64,000 nucleotides of DNA from contig NZ_OZ239981.1 in assembly GCF_965196975.1 (NCBI RefSeq), positions 4,092,001 through 4,156,000 on the forward strand, read 5' to 3'. The position numbers were made by a program, and so were the translations under genes. Every line of letters begins with the position of its first letter. Positions within the stretch are counted from its first letter, which is position 1. Below, piece after piece: positions 9,175 to 17,706 of the stretch. Under the pieces are notes generated by a model, which saw only the letters and a program-made list of their open reading frames with translations, was not told the origin of the DNA and did no database searches. Source of the DNA: Endozoicomonas sp965196975. GTDB taxonomy: Bacteria; Pseudomonadota; Gammaproteobacteria; Pseudomonadales; Endozoicomonadaceae.

Positions 9175-9190
9175 CTTCCAGAGGCTCAGG

Positions 9191-9213
9191 CCTCCGCCAG
9201 GAAATAGCGGAGG
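9191..9213. terminator. hairpin after the cupin gene
   Basis: CCTCCGC (9191-9197) pairs with GCGGAGG (9207-9213) around a 9-base loop. It would have separated the cupin gene from convergent dmsC copy 2 before integration. Confidence 0.45.
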
Positions 9214-9226
9214 GAAATATATTGAA

Positions 9227-9253
9227 TTACATCCCGCTGGCAAAGATACAAGC
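9227..9253 (-). other. candidate attL: relic of a dmsC 3' end
   Basis: Read leftward this encodes ACIFASGM then a stop, matching the LHMFASGM end of dmsC copy 1. At the DNA level ATCCCGCTGGCAAA (9231-9244) matches 13 of 14 bases of the dmsC copy 1 end (4580-4593). The match stops at about 9248. I read it as the host half of an attachment site left when the prophage split dmsC copy 2 from its last codons. A decayed dmsC duplicate is the alternative. Confidence 0.5.
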
Positions 9254-9374
9254 AACAATAAAATTACTTATAACCCATTGATCTATTGAAAATATTTTAA
9301 AAACTAGAGTACAGCAGGGTTTGAACTTGCTTCAGATGCTCTCTCAAAAACCAAACCCTGACTGTATAATAGCC

Positions 9375-9797
9375 TTACTTTTGGCTCAGCATCTCCACTA
9401 CCTTCAAGTTCAGTACCGTTGGCAGCTCATTATTGTTGTCCACCATAAAGTCCTTCAGGTCATTCACTGGCATTTCGTAAATACTGACGAATGGGGCTTT
9501 CGGGAGAGTAAAGCTTCTATTGGTATCGGTTGGATCATAGTATTTACTGCCGACACGGATCACCGCTTTGCCAAAGAAGCAGTGGCTGGACACGATGCCA
9601 AGCACATAGTGCAAATCATCAAAATCCTGCTCATGAAGATTGAGAAGATAATCAGCAGAAGTTTTGTAGCTGTTATCTCGATCTACCGGAATATCCAACC
9701 GCTGAATTGCGATGGGCATAGGGGCCAGGTTTACCTGCTGAACCTCAGGGTTTACTCCAAAGTGTTGAAAGTACTTCTGGATATTTTCCACCATCAT
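9375..9797 (-). CDS. hypothetical protein downstream of the WYL regulator
   Basis: 140 residues, not recognised. Mixed polar and hydrophobic sequence without signal peptide, membrane segment or cysteine motif. It lies 36 bases after the WYL gene on the same strand, so the two are probably one operon. The position beside a WYL regulator suggests a defence-associated role, which is inference. Confidence 0.6.
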   Translation of the reverse strand: MMVENIQKYFQHFGVNPEVQQVNLAPMPIAIQRLDIPVDRDNSYKTSADYLLNLHEQDFDDLHYVLGIVSSHCFFGKAVIRVGSKYYDPTDTNRSFTLPKAPFVSIYEMPVNDLKDFMVDNNNELPTVLNLKVVEMLSQK

Positions 9798-9833
9798 AAC
9801 GTCGTCCGTGTTGTTATGTGTTTAAGCCCGAAA

Positions 9834-10874
9834 TTAAGCCGCTTCTTCATCAACTGCCTGGTAAGAGATACCCCAGGCATCCTCACCAAAGCCGTTCAGC
9901 CACCATTCGAGCTGCCGTGAATCCACAACGCTGGCACTGATCTCATAACAGTCCTCATGCTCCCTGTAGGTTTGATCCTCTGATAGGCGGGATTCCAGAA
10001 TATGGAGCCCTGCGTCTTTTTTGATGCGAAAAGACAGCTTCACTTTTCGACCTTCCCCGAAGGTGAACCTGGCATCATCGCTGTATTGCTTCAGATCGAA
10101 GTCAACGGGGCGCTCAAACGACAGCGATGTAGAGCGGGCTGAGATCATCCTGTGCAAAGCGAGAATTCGATCATCCTCATACCCCTTGAAACGACAGACC
10201 AAATACAACCGTGGCCCTTGTTGAGCCAACCCAAGTGGCATGATCGATTTCTCTTTTACATCACCACCCGCATTCCTGTAGGTAAGTTCCAACCAGCAGT
10301 TGTTATAAAGAGCACAGCTAACCTGGTTAAACACTCCTGAATTAAGCTCTGGTGGCAATAATGGTTGCGTCTCTGGTGCCACAACCACTTTTGATAACCA
10401 CTGAACCTCTTTCGTTGGATCCTGGGTATGGCTGATATTTCGGTTGGCCTCTTCAAAAAAGCCAGACATGGAATCCATCAGGCTGCTGGGCAGCAGATTC
10501 TTCAAGGTCTTGTGCGCCATTTGCAGGATCAGCGACTCCTGAATACTCAAAGAGTTCACTGTAAAGCCTACCGCCTGCTGGTTCCACCGGTAACCATAAG
10601 GCTTACTGCGATCATCCATATCAATAGGGAAGTGATTGCTCTCTACCAGAGACTTCATATGCCGCTGAATAGTGTGGATATCCCGATCCAACCCGATCTC
10701 AGCCAACTGCTGCTTAAGCTCCAGGGCAGTTATCCACCAGCTTTTGGGGATTCGCTTCAGCAGCTCAATAATGAGAATGGTGGTCTCCAGCGAGGTTTGC
10801 CGCTTATTCATCTTATTGTCAGGCTCCATAACATGGATGTACGATAGAAAGCACACCTCAATGCTCTCCCGCAT
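9834..10874 (-). CDS. WYL-domain transcriptional regulator
   Basis: 346 residues from the first ATG, or 325 from the ATG at 10811 (MNKRQTSLE), which looks like a more natural start. The N-terminal part (about residues 25-100) has a winged-helix pattern (ITALELKQQLAEIGLDRDIHTIQRHM). The middle has the WYL-type segment YNNCWLELTYRNAGGDVKEKSIMPLGLAQQG, and a C-terminal extension ends in WLNGFGEDAW. Regulators of this build (BrxR/CapW group) repress defence loci by binding inverted repeats. Here a restriction gene lies divergently upstream and a palindrome sits in the promoter region. Confidence 0.8.
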   Translation of the reverse strand: MRESIEVCFLSYIHVMEPDNKMNKRQTSLETTILIIELLKRIPKSWWITALELKQQLAEIGLDRDIHTIQRHMKSLVESNHFPIDMDDRSKPYGYRWNQQAVGFTVNSLSIQESLILQMAHKTLKNLLPSSLMDSMSGFFEEANRNISHTQDPTKEVQWLSKVVVAPETQPLLPPELNSGVFNQVSCALYNNCWLELTYRNAGGDVKEKSIMPLGLAQQGPRLYLVCRFKGYEDDRILALHRMISARSTSLSFERPVDFDLKQYSDDARFTFGEGRKVKLSFRIKKDAGLHILESRLSEDQTYREHEDCYEISASVVDSRQLEWWLNGFGEDAWGISYQAVDEEAA

Positions 10875-10896
10875 CGCTTTCTCAGCTCAGAAACCC

Positions 10897-10930
10897 ATCA
10901 TAAAACACCCCTGCGACGAGTTGTGTCGCA
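10897..10930 (-). promoter_or_regulatory. palindromic operator and -10 box of the WYL gene
   Basis: TGCGAC (10912-10917) and GTCGCA (10925-10930) form a perfect 6-bp inverted repeat with a 7-base spacer. Reading leftward a TATGAT -10 element lies at 10897-10902, so the palindrome covers the -10/-35 spacer. This fits autorepression. The -35 region is poor. The remainder of 10931-11143 shows no gene I can support. Confidence 0.5.
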
Positions 10931-11143
10931 TGCAAACCAAAAAGTGAAATTTTTTCTAATCAGTACTTCGCAAATACACGACTACCCCCTTTCACCTTAG
11001 ATGCGTACAATGATTGACTTCCAAAAATTTCTTTTCGAGCTATCTGGACCCATGCTCCCCGGCCTCAATCGCAGGTAACGGTAAAATCCACGGGCGGTAG
11101 CGTCTTTGCGAATCAATGCTGGTCTTTCTTTTAGTACCACACC

Positions 11144-11581
11144 ATGAATATTAGTGAACGGGTTACCAGTGAACTGGCTAATTACCTCTGCGAAAAGATT
11201 AGTCAAAAAGTCATCAGGCTATTACAAAAAAGAAAAGACCTGCTGTCTGGCGATCAATCGACCCTCAAGACCACATGGGATGAAATTTGTGTCCAGGTTC
11301 AGGGGGATGAGTCCTACTATTGGGGTGCATACGATCATACAGTCTGCAGCTTGATTGAGGGCTACCTTGAAGAACTACAGCAATATGAACTGGTGGCAAT
11401 CTCCTTGCAGACTGATGAAATTGACTACGAAGACGAGCCTGAATGGGTGGCCTTGTCTCATGATGATCTCGCCAGTTATATCGCCAGAAACTATGTCTAT
11501 GCCAAAGCCATGAACTGGTCAAACCACCGTATTACTGCTTATCTTGATAGCTTTTGTGAATACGATGGATACACCTACTAA
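11144..11581 (+). CDS. small protein preceding hsdM, unknown function
   Basis: 145 residues, acidic in the C-terminal half (EIDYEDEPEW), no membrane segment or signal. It ends 18 bases before hsdM on the same strand, so they are likely one transcript. Not recognised; a restriction-modification accessory role is suggested only by position. The ribosome binding site is weak, so the start is uncertain. Confidence 0.55.
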   Translation: MNISERVTSELANYLCEKISQKVIRLLQKRKDLLSGDQSTLKTTWDEICVQVQGDESYYWGAYDHTVCSLIEGYLEELQQYELVAISLQTDEIDYEDEPEWVALSHDDLASYIARNYVYAKAMNWSNHRITAYLDSFCEYDGYTY

Positions 11582-11599
11582 TCACTACTGAATCAACTT

Positions 11600-13186
11600 A
11601 TGTCTGAACAACACAAGCAAACCCTTCAGCGTCAATTATGGAATATTGCTAACAGTCTTCGTGGCAATATGGGTGCTGATGAATTTCGGGATTACATCCT
11701 CGGCTTTATTTTCTACAAATACCTCTCCGAGAAAATTCACCTGCATGCTAATGAAATCCTTAAAGAGGATGGACTGTTTTTTGAGAAGCTTGATCCCGCC
11801 AGTGCGGAGGATGCCGAGGTCCTCAGTGATGTACGGGAAGACTGCCTTGATACTTTGGGCTACTACCTGGAACCCAATGAGCTGTTCAGTGCCCTTGCCG
11901 CCAAAGGTCAGCAGGAGCGGGATAACTTTATTATTGAAGATTTACAGGAGATCCTGAAACACATCGAACAGAGCACTATGGGTGCGGCCAGTGAAGACGA
12001 CTTTACCGGGCTGTTTGATGATATTGACCTCAGCTCCAATAAACTGGGCAAAACCGCTGAAGCGAAAAATGCACTGATTGCCAGAGTATTGGCCCATCTG
12101 GATGCCATCGACTTTCAGCTGGAAAATACCGAAATTGATGTGTTGGGTGATGCCTATGAGTATCTGATCGGGCAGTTTGCCAGTGGTGCCGGTAAGTCAG
12201 CCGGTGAGTTCTACACCCCGCAAGCGGTTTCTACGCTTCTGGCAAAGATTGTCACTCATGGCAAGGATCGTCTGAAAAGCGTTTATGACCCAACTTGTGG
12301 TTCTGGCTCTTTGTTACTCCGAGTGGCCAGAGAGGTCAAAACGGTTGGGCATTTTTACGGACAGGAATCCAACCCGACCACTTACAACCTTGCCCGAATG
12401 AATATGATTCTTCACGGGGTTCATTTCAGTCAGTTTGATATTCAGCAGGACGATACCCTTGAGTATCCTCATCATAAAGAGGAGCGGTTTGAAGCGGTGG
12501 TGGCCAATCCGCCATTTTCTGCCAACTGGAGTGCAAACCCTCTGCATTTGACCGATGAACGTTTTGCGGACTATGGCAAACTGGCACCCAAGGGAAAAGC
12601 TGACTTTGCCTTTGTTCAGCATATGATTCATCAGCTGGACGACAATGGTACGATGGCAGTAGTTTTACCCCATGGGGTTCTATTTCGTGGAGCTGCGGAA
12701 AGCCATATTCGACGGTTTTTGGTTGAAAATCGTAACTATATTGATGCCATCATTGGCTTACCCAAAAACATTTTTTACGGCACAGAGATCCCGACCTGTA
12801 TTCTGGTGCTGAAGAAACAACGTACATTGACCGGCGAAAATAGCGGTAACATTCTGTTTATTGATTCAAGTGCATACTTTGGCAAGGGAACAAATCAGAA
12901 CTATCTTCGGGATGAAGACATCAAACGAATATTTGATAATTATAAAAGCCGTGAAACGGTTGACAAATTCGCCTATGTTGCTCCATTAACAGAAGTGGAA
13001 GAAAACGAATTTAATCTTAATATACCTCGTTATGTTGACACCTTTGAGGAAGAAGCTCCAATTGATCTCGCTTCTCTCTCAAAGCAGATAACAGATCTGG
13101 ATAAAGACATTGAACAGACAGATGCGGCTATTGCTGAATTTTGTCATGCCTTGAATATTAAAAGGGTGCTCTCTCTGAATGATTGA
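11600..13186 (+). pseudogene. hsdM: type I restriction-modification methyltransferase subunit, C-terminus replaced by an IS end
   Basis: 521 native codons followed by seven (RVLSLND) read from the ISKra4 left end. The N-terminal HsdM helical domain (LWNIANSLRGNMGADEFRDYILG) precedes the N6-adenine methylase core: DPTCGSGSLLLRVARE binds SAM and NPPF is the catalytic motif. Length is close to type IC HsdM, so only the extreme C-terminus is lost and the fold may be intact. No hsdS or hsdR is present, so it has no specificity subunit here. The IS lacks a target duplication, which suggests that adjacent hsd genes were deleted. Confidence 0.85.
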
Positions 13187-14554
13187 AACAATAGTGCTCT
13201 ATTTTCACAGCTACTATGGGAACACCACTCATAATAGTTAACTGTCATGCCCGCTTCTGTTATTTCCAGCTCTACCAAAAGCATCGTTTTGCAAATTGAA
13301 GTTTCTATAGATTCAGGCAACATGCTGAATCTTGAAGATAGTTTACAGCGTGCACTCAATGAAGCCGGGCAGCTTGGAACAAAAGAGTTATTGGGGCTAT
13401 TTGAATCACCCAATAAAGAACCTATCGTCGTTAATCAGCAGAAGTGGAACTACAAAGGAAAGGTTCTTAAGCACTATGAAACCTTATACGGTCGTATACC
13501 TTTGGAGCGCTCCGTATATCAGGGTGTCAGAGGTGGCAGTACTCTGGCAGCACTTGATCTTCGTGCCGGTATTATTGGTTCAGCTACCCCCAAATTTGCC
13601 AAGTCTATCGCCTGGAAATACAGCCAGATGCCAGCGCCTGCGGTAAAAGAAGATTTTGAGACCAACCATCAAAGGACGCTTTCAAATTCTTATATCAAGC
13701 ATTTATCGGACAGAGTAGGTGCATTAATTGAAGACCAGCAAGACACTCACTACCACCTTCCTCCACTAAAAGAGCCTGTTGAAACAATAGCCATTGGTCT
13801 GGATGGAACCTGCATGCTGCTTTGTGAAGAAGGCTGGAGGGAAGCCATGTGTGGGACATTGAGCCTATATTCTGCAGATGGAGACAGGCTCCACACGATA
13901 TATACAGCCAGTTCGCCAGAGTATGGTAAACAAAGCTTTATGAGCAAGCTCGACGAGGAGATTGCAGATCTAAAACGACTCTACCCAAATGCCACATACA
14001 TCGGGGTAGCTGACGGGGCTAGAGAAAACTGGAGTTATTTGAAACAACATACCTCTGGGCAGATACTCGATTTTTATCATGCATCTGAATATTTAGCTGG
14101 AGCAGCGGAAGCACTGTTTCCAACCAGTAAGGCGAAGCGACACCAGTGGCTTGAAGACAGGCTACATAGTTTGAAAAACAAGCGTGGAGCAGCCAAAAAA
14201 ATCCTTCAGGAAATTGAATCAGCCGAGCTCCCGAAAAAGACAATCGCACTGACAGAGAAGCGCTACAAAGCTGTGAGCTATTTTACAAACAATCACCAGT
14301 TAATGAATTATCATCAGGCGCTTAAACGCCATTGGCCAATAGGTTCAGGAGTTACTGAAGCGGCTTGTAAGACTCTGGTAAAGCAACGATTATGTGGTTC
14401 TGGAATGAGGTGGAAAGCAACAGGAGCGGAAGTGCTTTTGACAACAAGAGCACTGATCCAGAGTAAGGGGCGCTGGGAACAACTTTGGTCTGAGTTCATG
14501 ACTGGAAAGGTTGAAGCTAACCTATGAGTCAGTTATCAAATTGAGAGAGCACCC
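13164..14554 (+). mobile_element. ISKra4-family insertion sequence, copy 1 (1391 bp)
   Basis: Begins GGGTGCTCTCTC and ends with its complement GAGAGAGCACCC, as do the two other copies of identical length at 49302-50692 and 56500-57890. Unlike them, it has no 8-bp duplication: TATTAAAA precedes and AATCCTAA follows. Loss of the duplication points to recombination or deletion after insertion. Confidence 0.9.
13247..14527 (+). CDS. ISKra4-family transposase, copy 1
   Basis: 426 residues, identical in translation to the copies at 49329-50609 and 56527-57807. DDE residues are likely the D of IGLDGTC, the D of GVADGARENW and the E of GSGVTEAAC. The region YHASEYLAGAAEALFP and the C-terminal CGSGMRWKATGAEVLL are typical of the ISKra4 group. 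No frameshift or stop is seen, so the enzyme is probably active. Confidence 0.92.
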   Translation: MPASVISSSTKSIVLQIEVSIDSGNMLNLEDSLQRALNEAGQLGTKELLGLFESPNKEPIVVNQQKWNYKGKVLKHYETLYGRIPLERSVYQGVRGGSTLAALDLRAGIIGSATPKFAKSIAWKYSQMPAPAVKEDFETNHQRTLSNSYIKHLSDRVGALIEDQQDTHYHLPPLKEPVETIAIGLDGTCMLLCEEGWREAMCGTLSLYSADGDRLHTIYTASSPEYGKQSFMSKLDEEIADLKRLYPNATYIGVADGARENWSYLKQHTSGQILDFYHASEYLAGAAEALFPTSKAKRHQWLEDRLHSLKNKRGAAKKILQEIESAELPKKTIALTEKRYKAVSYFTNNHQLMNYHQALKRHWPIGSGVTEAACKTLVKQRLCGSGMRWKATGAEVLLTTRALIQSKGRWEQLWSEFMTGKVEANL

Positions 14555-14641
14555 AATCCTAATAAGCAGAAATTTAATTATATTATTACTCCAGATCCAA
14601 ACGGCATTTTTGATGATTTTGATGATAAACTGCCTTTCTAA
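14555..14641 (+). pseudogene. 28-codon 3' remnant of an unknown gene
   Basis: Directly after the IS, a frame encodes NPNKQKFNYIITPDPNG, continues IFDDFDDKLPF and stops at 14639-14641. The composition looks like a genuine protein tail. Its 5' part is missing and is not the lost hsdM end as far as I can judge. It may be the tail of a deleted hsd or prophage gene. 14642-14701 shows nothing further. Confidence 0.45.
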
Positions 14642-14701
14642 AGCGTAGAAGTTCAGACTTGACCTTACAGTTACCGATTTTCAAGAAGCTGTCTGTCAGT
14701 T

Positions 14702-15145
14702 TCACCCGACCACACCCAGTTCAAAGATCGCCCTTTCACGGTACTTGACCGCCCTATTGTAGGCTTCTTTGTCACCATATTCCTGAATGGAAAAATACTT
14801 GCTTTTTTTCTTTATCCGTTGACCCAGCGGGTCAGTCGGATCAAGTTCGACCCAGTCTGCTCGCCAGTAGGTAACGCCAATAGAATTGGTGCATTTACGG
14901 ACACCAACAGCCTTTGATCTCGCCTGCTCCAGCAACGGCTTCTTCAGCTCAAAAGCTTCGGCAGGCAGGCTGTCACGAAAGGCCTTTGCCGTCGCTTTTG
15001 CCGGTTCGATACCACCGAGTTTGTTGGCAGCGAACTGATGCGTTGTACCATAGGCATACACACGCCATACCTTTCGCTTCGGGTCTAACGACAGGTGATG
15101 GTCAGGTTCCAGCTCATCCAGTAGTTTTCGCTGTTCAGGCGTCAT
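14702..15145 (-). CDS. AP2-like DNA-binding protein
   Basis: 147 residues. The C-terminal half (GVTYWRADW, then KKKSKYFSIQEYGDKEAYNR) has the arrangement of AP2/ERF-type DNA-binding domains found in phage and homing-endonuclease proteins: a short beta-sheet with an aromatic/Arg pattern followed by a helix after YG-x(2)-EA. The N-terminal part is unassigned. It lies downstream of umuC on the same strand. The function is not known; a regulator or mobile-element binding protein is possible. Confidence 0.55.
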   Translation of the reverse strand: MTPEQRKLLDELEPDHHLSLDPKRKVWRVYAYGTTHQFAANKLGGIEPAKATAKAFRDSLPAEAFELKKPLLEQARSKAVGVRKCTNSIGVTYWRADWVELDPTDPLGQRIKKKSKYFSIQEYGDKEAYNRAVKYRERAIFELGVVG

Positions 15146-15211
15146 TGTTCAATTCATCCTGCTGCCAGATGCCATCTGGTTTTCTTCCAGCCAACCAGCA
15201 AGTGCACACTT

Positions 15212-16489
15212 TCATATTCTGACTCGTATAATATCTCGCCATTGAGTCGTATAACAGGGACTCAATGCCTGCTGATTCATATGCCACTGCTGAGACTCAA
15301 ACCCCACTGAAGCAGGCCGCAGTGTTTGGCTTCCAAAACGTTGATTGATGGCATCCAGTACCGACATCATCCGGGTATTTTCGGGGTTTGATGCTGCTGT
15401 CAGTAAATCTCCCTGAAAGCCCTGGCCGGAGCAAAGATCCATGAGGGCGAAGCCTGCCTTTTTATACTCGTAACCCTCCTGAAACAGTATGTCCAAAGCC
15501 GGAGTTAACTGTTGTAGCCAGACCGAGCTATCGCTGGTAGGAGACGGTGCCATCAGCTTAAGACTTCGGCCTGTTTGTGGGAGGTTGTCTTTAAAGGGGT
15601 CAGTCCTGATAAAGAGGATGGCTTCACGGGAATACTGCTTTTGCTTTCTGAGTTTCTCGCAGGCACGACAGATAAAACTGGCCAGTGCCGCATGAAGTTC
15701 CTGTTTGGTGGTGACTCGATGGCCAAAGCTTCTTGAACACATGATCTGGTGTTTATTGGCTGAACCTCCTTCCTCCCAGGGAATGCAGTATTCTCCCTGG
15801 AGTTCGCAGACTGTGCGTTCCAACACTACAGAAAACTGTTTCTTGATCCATTGTCGATTGGCGTTTGCCAGTTGTGCCGCTGTATGAATGCCTGCCGCCT
15901 CCAGCCGTTTTCCGATTCGCCGGCCGACGCCCCATACTTCACCAACCGGGGTAATCGCCATTAGCCGCTGCTGGCGAACTGGGCTGGTTAAGTCCACAAC
16001 GCCACCAGTTGCCGGAAATTTCTTGGCCGCGTAATTCGCCAGTTTGGCGAGTGTTTTGGTGGTAGAGATGCCCACGCCAATGGGGAGCCCTGTCCACTGG
16101 AATACCCGCTGTTTCATGTCCCGGCCTCTGGCATGCAGGTTGTCTTCAGGAAAACCGGAGAGGTCAACAAAGGCTTCATCGATGGAATACACTTCCAGCT
16201 TCGGGCTGAACTGTTCCAGCACCGACATAAAACGGGAGGACATATCGCCGTAGAGTGCATAGTTGGAGCTTCTCAGAATGATCTCGCCACGCTCTACCTG
16301 ATCCCTGACTTTGAATGCCGGTGTACCCATGGCAACGCCCAGTGCTTTGAGTTGCGCTGTTCTGGCAACAATGCAGCCATCGTTATTGCTCAGCACGCCC
16401 AGGGCTTTATCAAGCAGGGATGGATTAAAGACCTGCTCGCAGGAACAGTAAAAGGCGTTGGCGTCGCAGAGGGCGATTACTTCCTTCAT
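15212..16489 (-). CDS. umuC: DNA polymerase V catalytic subunit
   Basis: 425 residues of a Y-family translesion polymerase. DANAFYCSCEQVF holds the first catalytic aspartate and VYSIDEAFVDLS the second Asp/Glu pair. GLPIGVGISTTKTLAKLAN is the conserved palm/thumb region and the C-terminal little-finger domain is complete. It overlaps the umuD stop by 4 bases, so the two are translationally coupled. Expression should follow the SOS box ahead of umuD. Confidence 0.95.
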   Translation of the reverse strand: MKEVIALCDANAFYCSCEQVFNPSLLDKALGVLSNNDGCIVARTAQLKALGVAMGTPAFKVRDQVERGEIILRSSNYALYGDMSSRFMSVLEQFSPKLEVYSIDEAFVDLSGFPEDNLHARGRDMKQRVFQWTGLPIGVGISTTKTLAKLANYAAKKFPATGGVVDLTSPVRQQRLMAITPVGEVWGVGRRIGKRLEAAGIHTAAQLANANRQWIKKQFSVVLERTVCELQGEYCIPWEEGGSANKHQIMCSRSFGHRVTTKQELHAALASFICRACEKLRKQKQYSREAILFIRTDPFKDNLPQTGRSLKLMAPSPTSDSSVWLQQLTPALDILFQEGYEYKKAGFALMDLCSGQGFQGDLLTAASNPENTRMMSVLDAINQRFGSQTLRPASVGFESQQWHMNQQALSPCYTTQWRDIIRVRI

Positions 16490-16908
16490 CGCAGGTGGTG
16501 AATGACTTCAGTCACCACACCCCAAACAGTAATTTCCTGTTCAGAATCGAGCTTAACGGGCGGGTAGTCCGGGTTTTCAGAATGGAGTTCTGGCTTGTTG
16601 TTGCGGTAGATGAGGCGCTTTACGATTAACTCACCATCCAGCAGAGTGAGTATCACATCACCATCTTTTGGGGATAGCGAGCGGTCAATAATGAGGATAT
16701 CACCATCGAAGATACCGGCACCTTCCATGGATCGTCCCTGGGCTCTTGCAAAAAAAGTGGCAGCAGGATGGCGGATTAGCAGTTGATCAAGGGACAGTGT
16801 TTCTTGCAGGTAATCTGCCGCTGGGCTGGTAAATCCGCAGGCTGCGGGGCTCCGGTAGAAGGGTAATACTTCTGGGGTGGGTTGTGGAAGGATCTGGATT
16901 GGCTTCAT
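16486..16908 (-). CDS. umuD: UmuD-type S24 self-cleaving subunit
   Basis: 140 residues. ACGFTSPA contains the C-G cleavage dipeptide near residues 24-25. ARAQGRSMEGAGIFDGDILI carries the nucleophilic serine and ELIVKRLIYR the lysine. Cleavage after RecA activation gives the active form that joins UmuC. The gene starts 18 bases from an SOS box. Confidence 0.93.
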   Translation of the reverse strand: MKPIQILPQPTPEVLPFYRSPAACGFTSPAADYLQETLSLDQLLIRHPAATFFARAQGRSMEGAGIFDGDILIIDRSLSPKDGDVILTLLDGELIVKRLIYRNNKPELHSENPDYPPVKLDSEQEITVWGVVTEVIHHLR

Positions 16909-16926
16909 GCCACTTCAACTCAAAGA

Positions 16927-16942
16927 CTGTTTATATATACAG
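16927..16942 (-). promoter_or_regulatory. LexA (SOS) box of umuDC
   Basis: The site is CTGT-N8-ACAG with an all-AT spacer, one mismatch from the consensus palindrome. It is 18 bases upstream of the umuD ATG, so LexA bound here would block umuDC. Confidence 0.9.
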
Positions 16943-17030
16943 TATAGTCATTTGATCTGATTCTTGTGTCAAGCTAATGAGCAGTGATGCAGGCGGGTTA
17001 GCAAATAAGATATTCAGTGTTTAAGCCGGC

Positions 17031-17345
17031 TGTGGATAAACAGATAAATCCAGCGTTCTGTGAAAACAAGATTTCTAGATAACCTTTCTTATTACAGGAT
17101 GTTATGCACAATTCTCTCTGGACTTGTCATCAGATTTGAGTCGATGTGTAACCTGTTGATAAATTGTGTGCTTATTGTTAGTCAAGCCTGATCATGAATG
17201 GTAATGATTTCGGTTTTTCTTATTGCGTAGCTCGATGAGTCATCCAGAATTTATGTGGAAAACGCTGTGGATAAACCGTGAGGAGATGAGTCTGAGTGGC
17301 AAAAAAGGAGGGTTATAAACAACTGATCATTTTTTGATCGATCAA
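17031..17345. other. DnaA-box cluster with GATC sites (origin-like or DnaA-binding region)
   Basis: Three perfect DnaA boxes (TGTGGATAA at 17031-17039 and 17266-17274, TTATGCACA at 17102-17110) and a one-mismatch box (TGTTGATAA at 17154-17162) lie within 244 bp. GATC occurs at 16954, 17190, 17325, 17336 and 17340, the last two inside the palindrome TTGATCGATCAA (17334-17345). An AT-rich stretch follows to 17390. The 478-bp gap between umuD and the tail genes holds no gene. It could be a phage origin, a DnaA-titrating site or a remnant. Confidence 0.5.
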
Positions 17346-17387
17346 TATCGGCTGAATTTTGGATAACTTTATTATTTTTTGCTTACC

Positions 17388-17621
17388 TCAAACTTCCACT
17401 TCATAGTGAGCGAGATCAGGTGCTATACCTCTTATCTCCCCATCCTGAATAAATGCCTTCAAGCCAACACTTACTGATTCCCCTTTCACGGTGATCACTG
17501 AACCATCTCTCAGCTCTGCCTGACTGGTACCGTTGCCGTTGTTAGCAGTAATGGTGGCGATGACACGCATGCCTTCAGGAATCAGAGCCTTGAACTGCTG
17601 CCAGATATTGGTGGTTGCCAT
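17388..17621 (-). CDS. small phage protein at the end of the late operon
   Basis: 77 residues with a beta-rich pattern (VIATITANNGNGTSQAELRD). A strong GGAGGG site precedes the ATG. It is the last gene of the leftward tail module. Not recognised; a small structural or chaperone role is suggested by position only. Confidence 0.65.
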   Translation of the reverse strand: MATTNIWQQFKALIPEGMRVIATITANNGNGTSQAELRDGSVITVKGESVSVGLKAFIQDGEIRGIAPDLAHYEVEV

Positions 17622-17706
17622 AATCCCTCCATAGACTATGTTTAACCTGTCGTTTTAATGACAAACCAATGCGCTTAAGTCCCAGTATTACCATACTGGG
17701 CACTTT

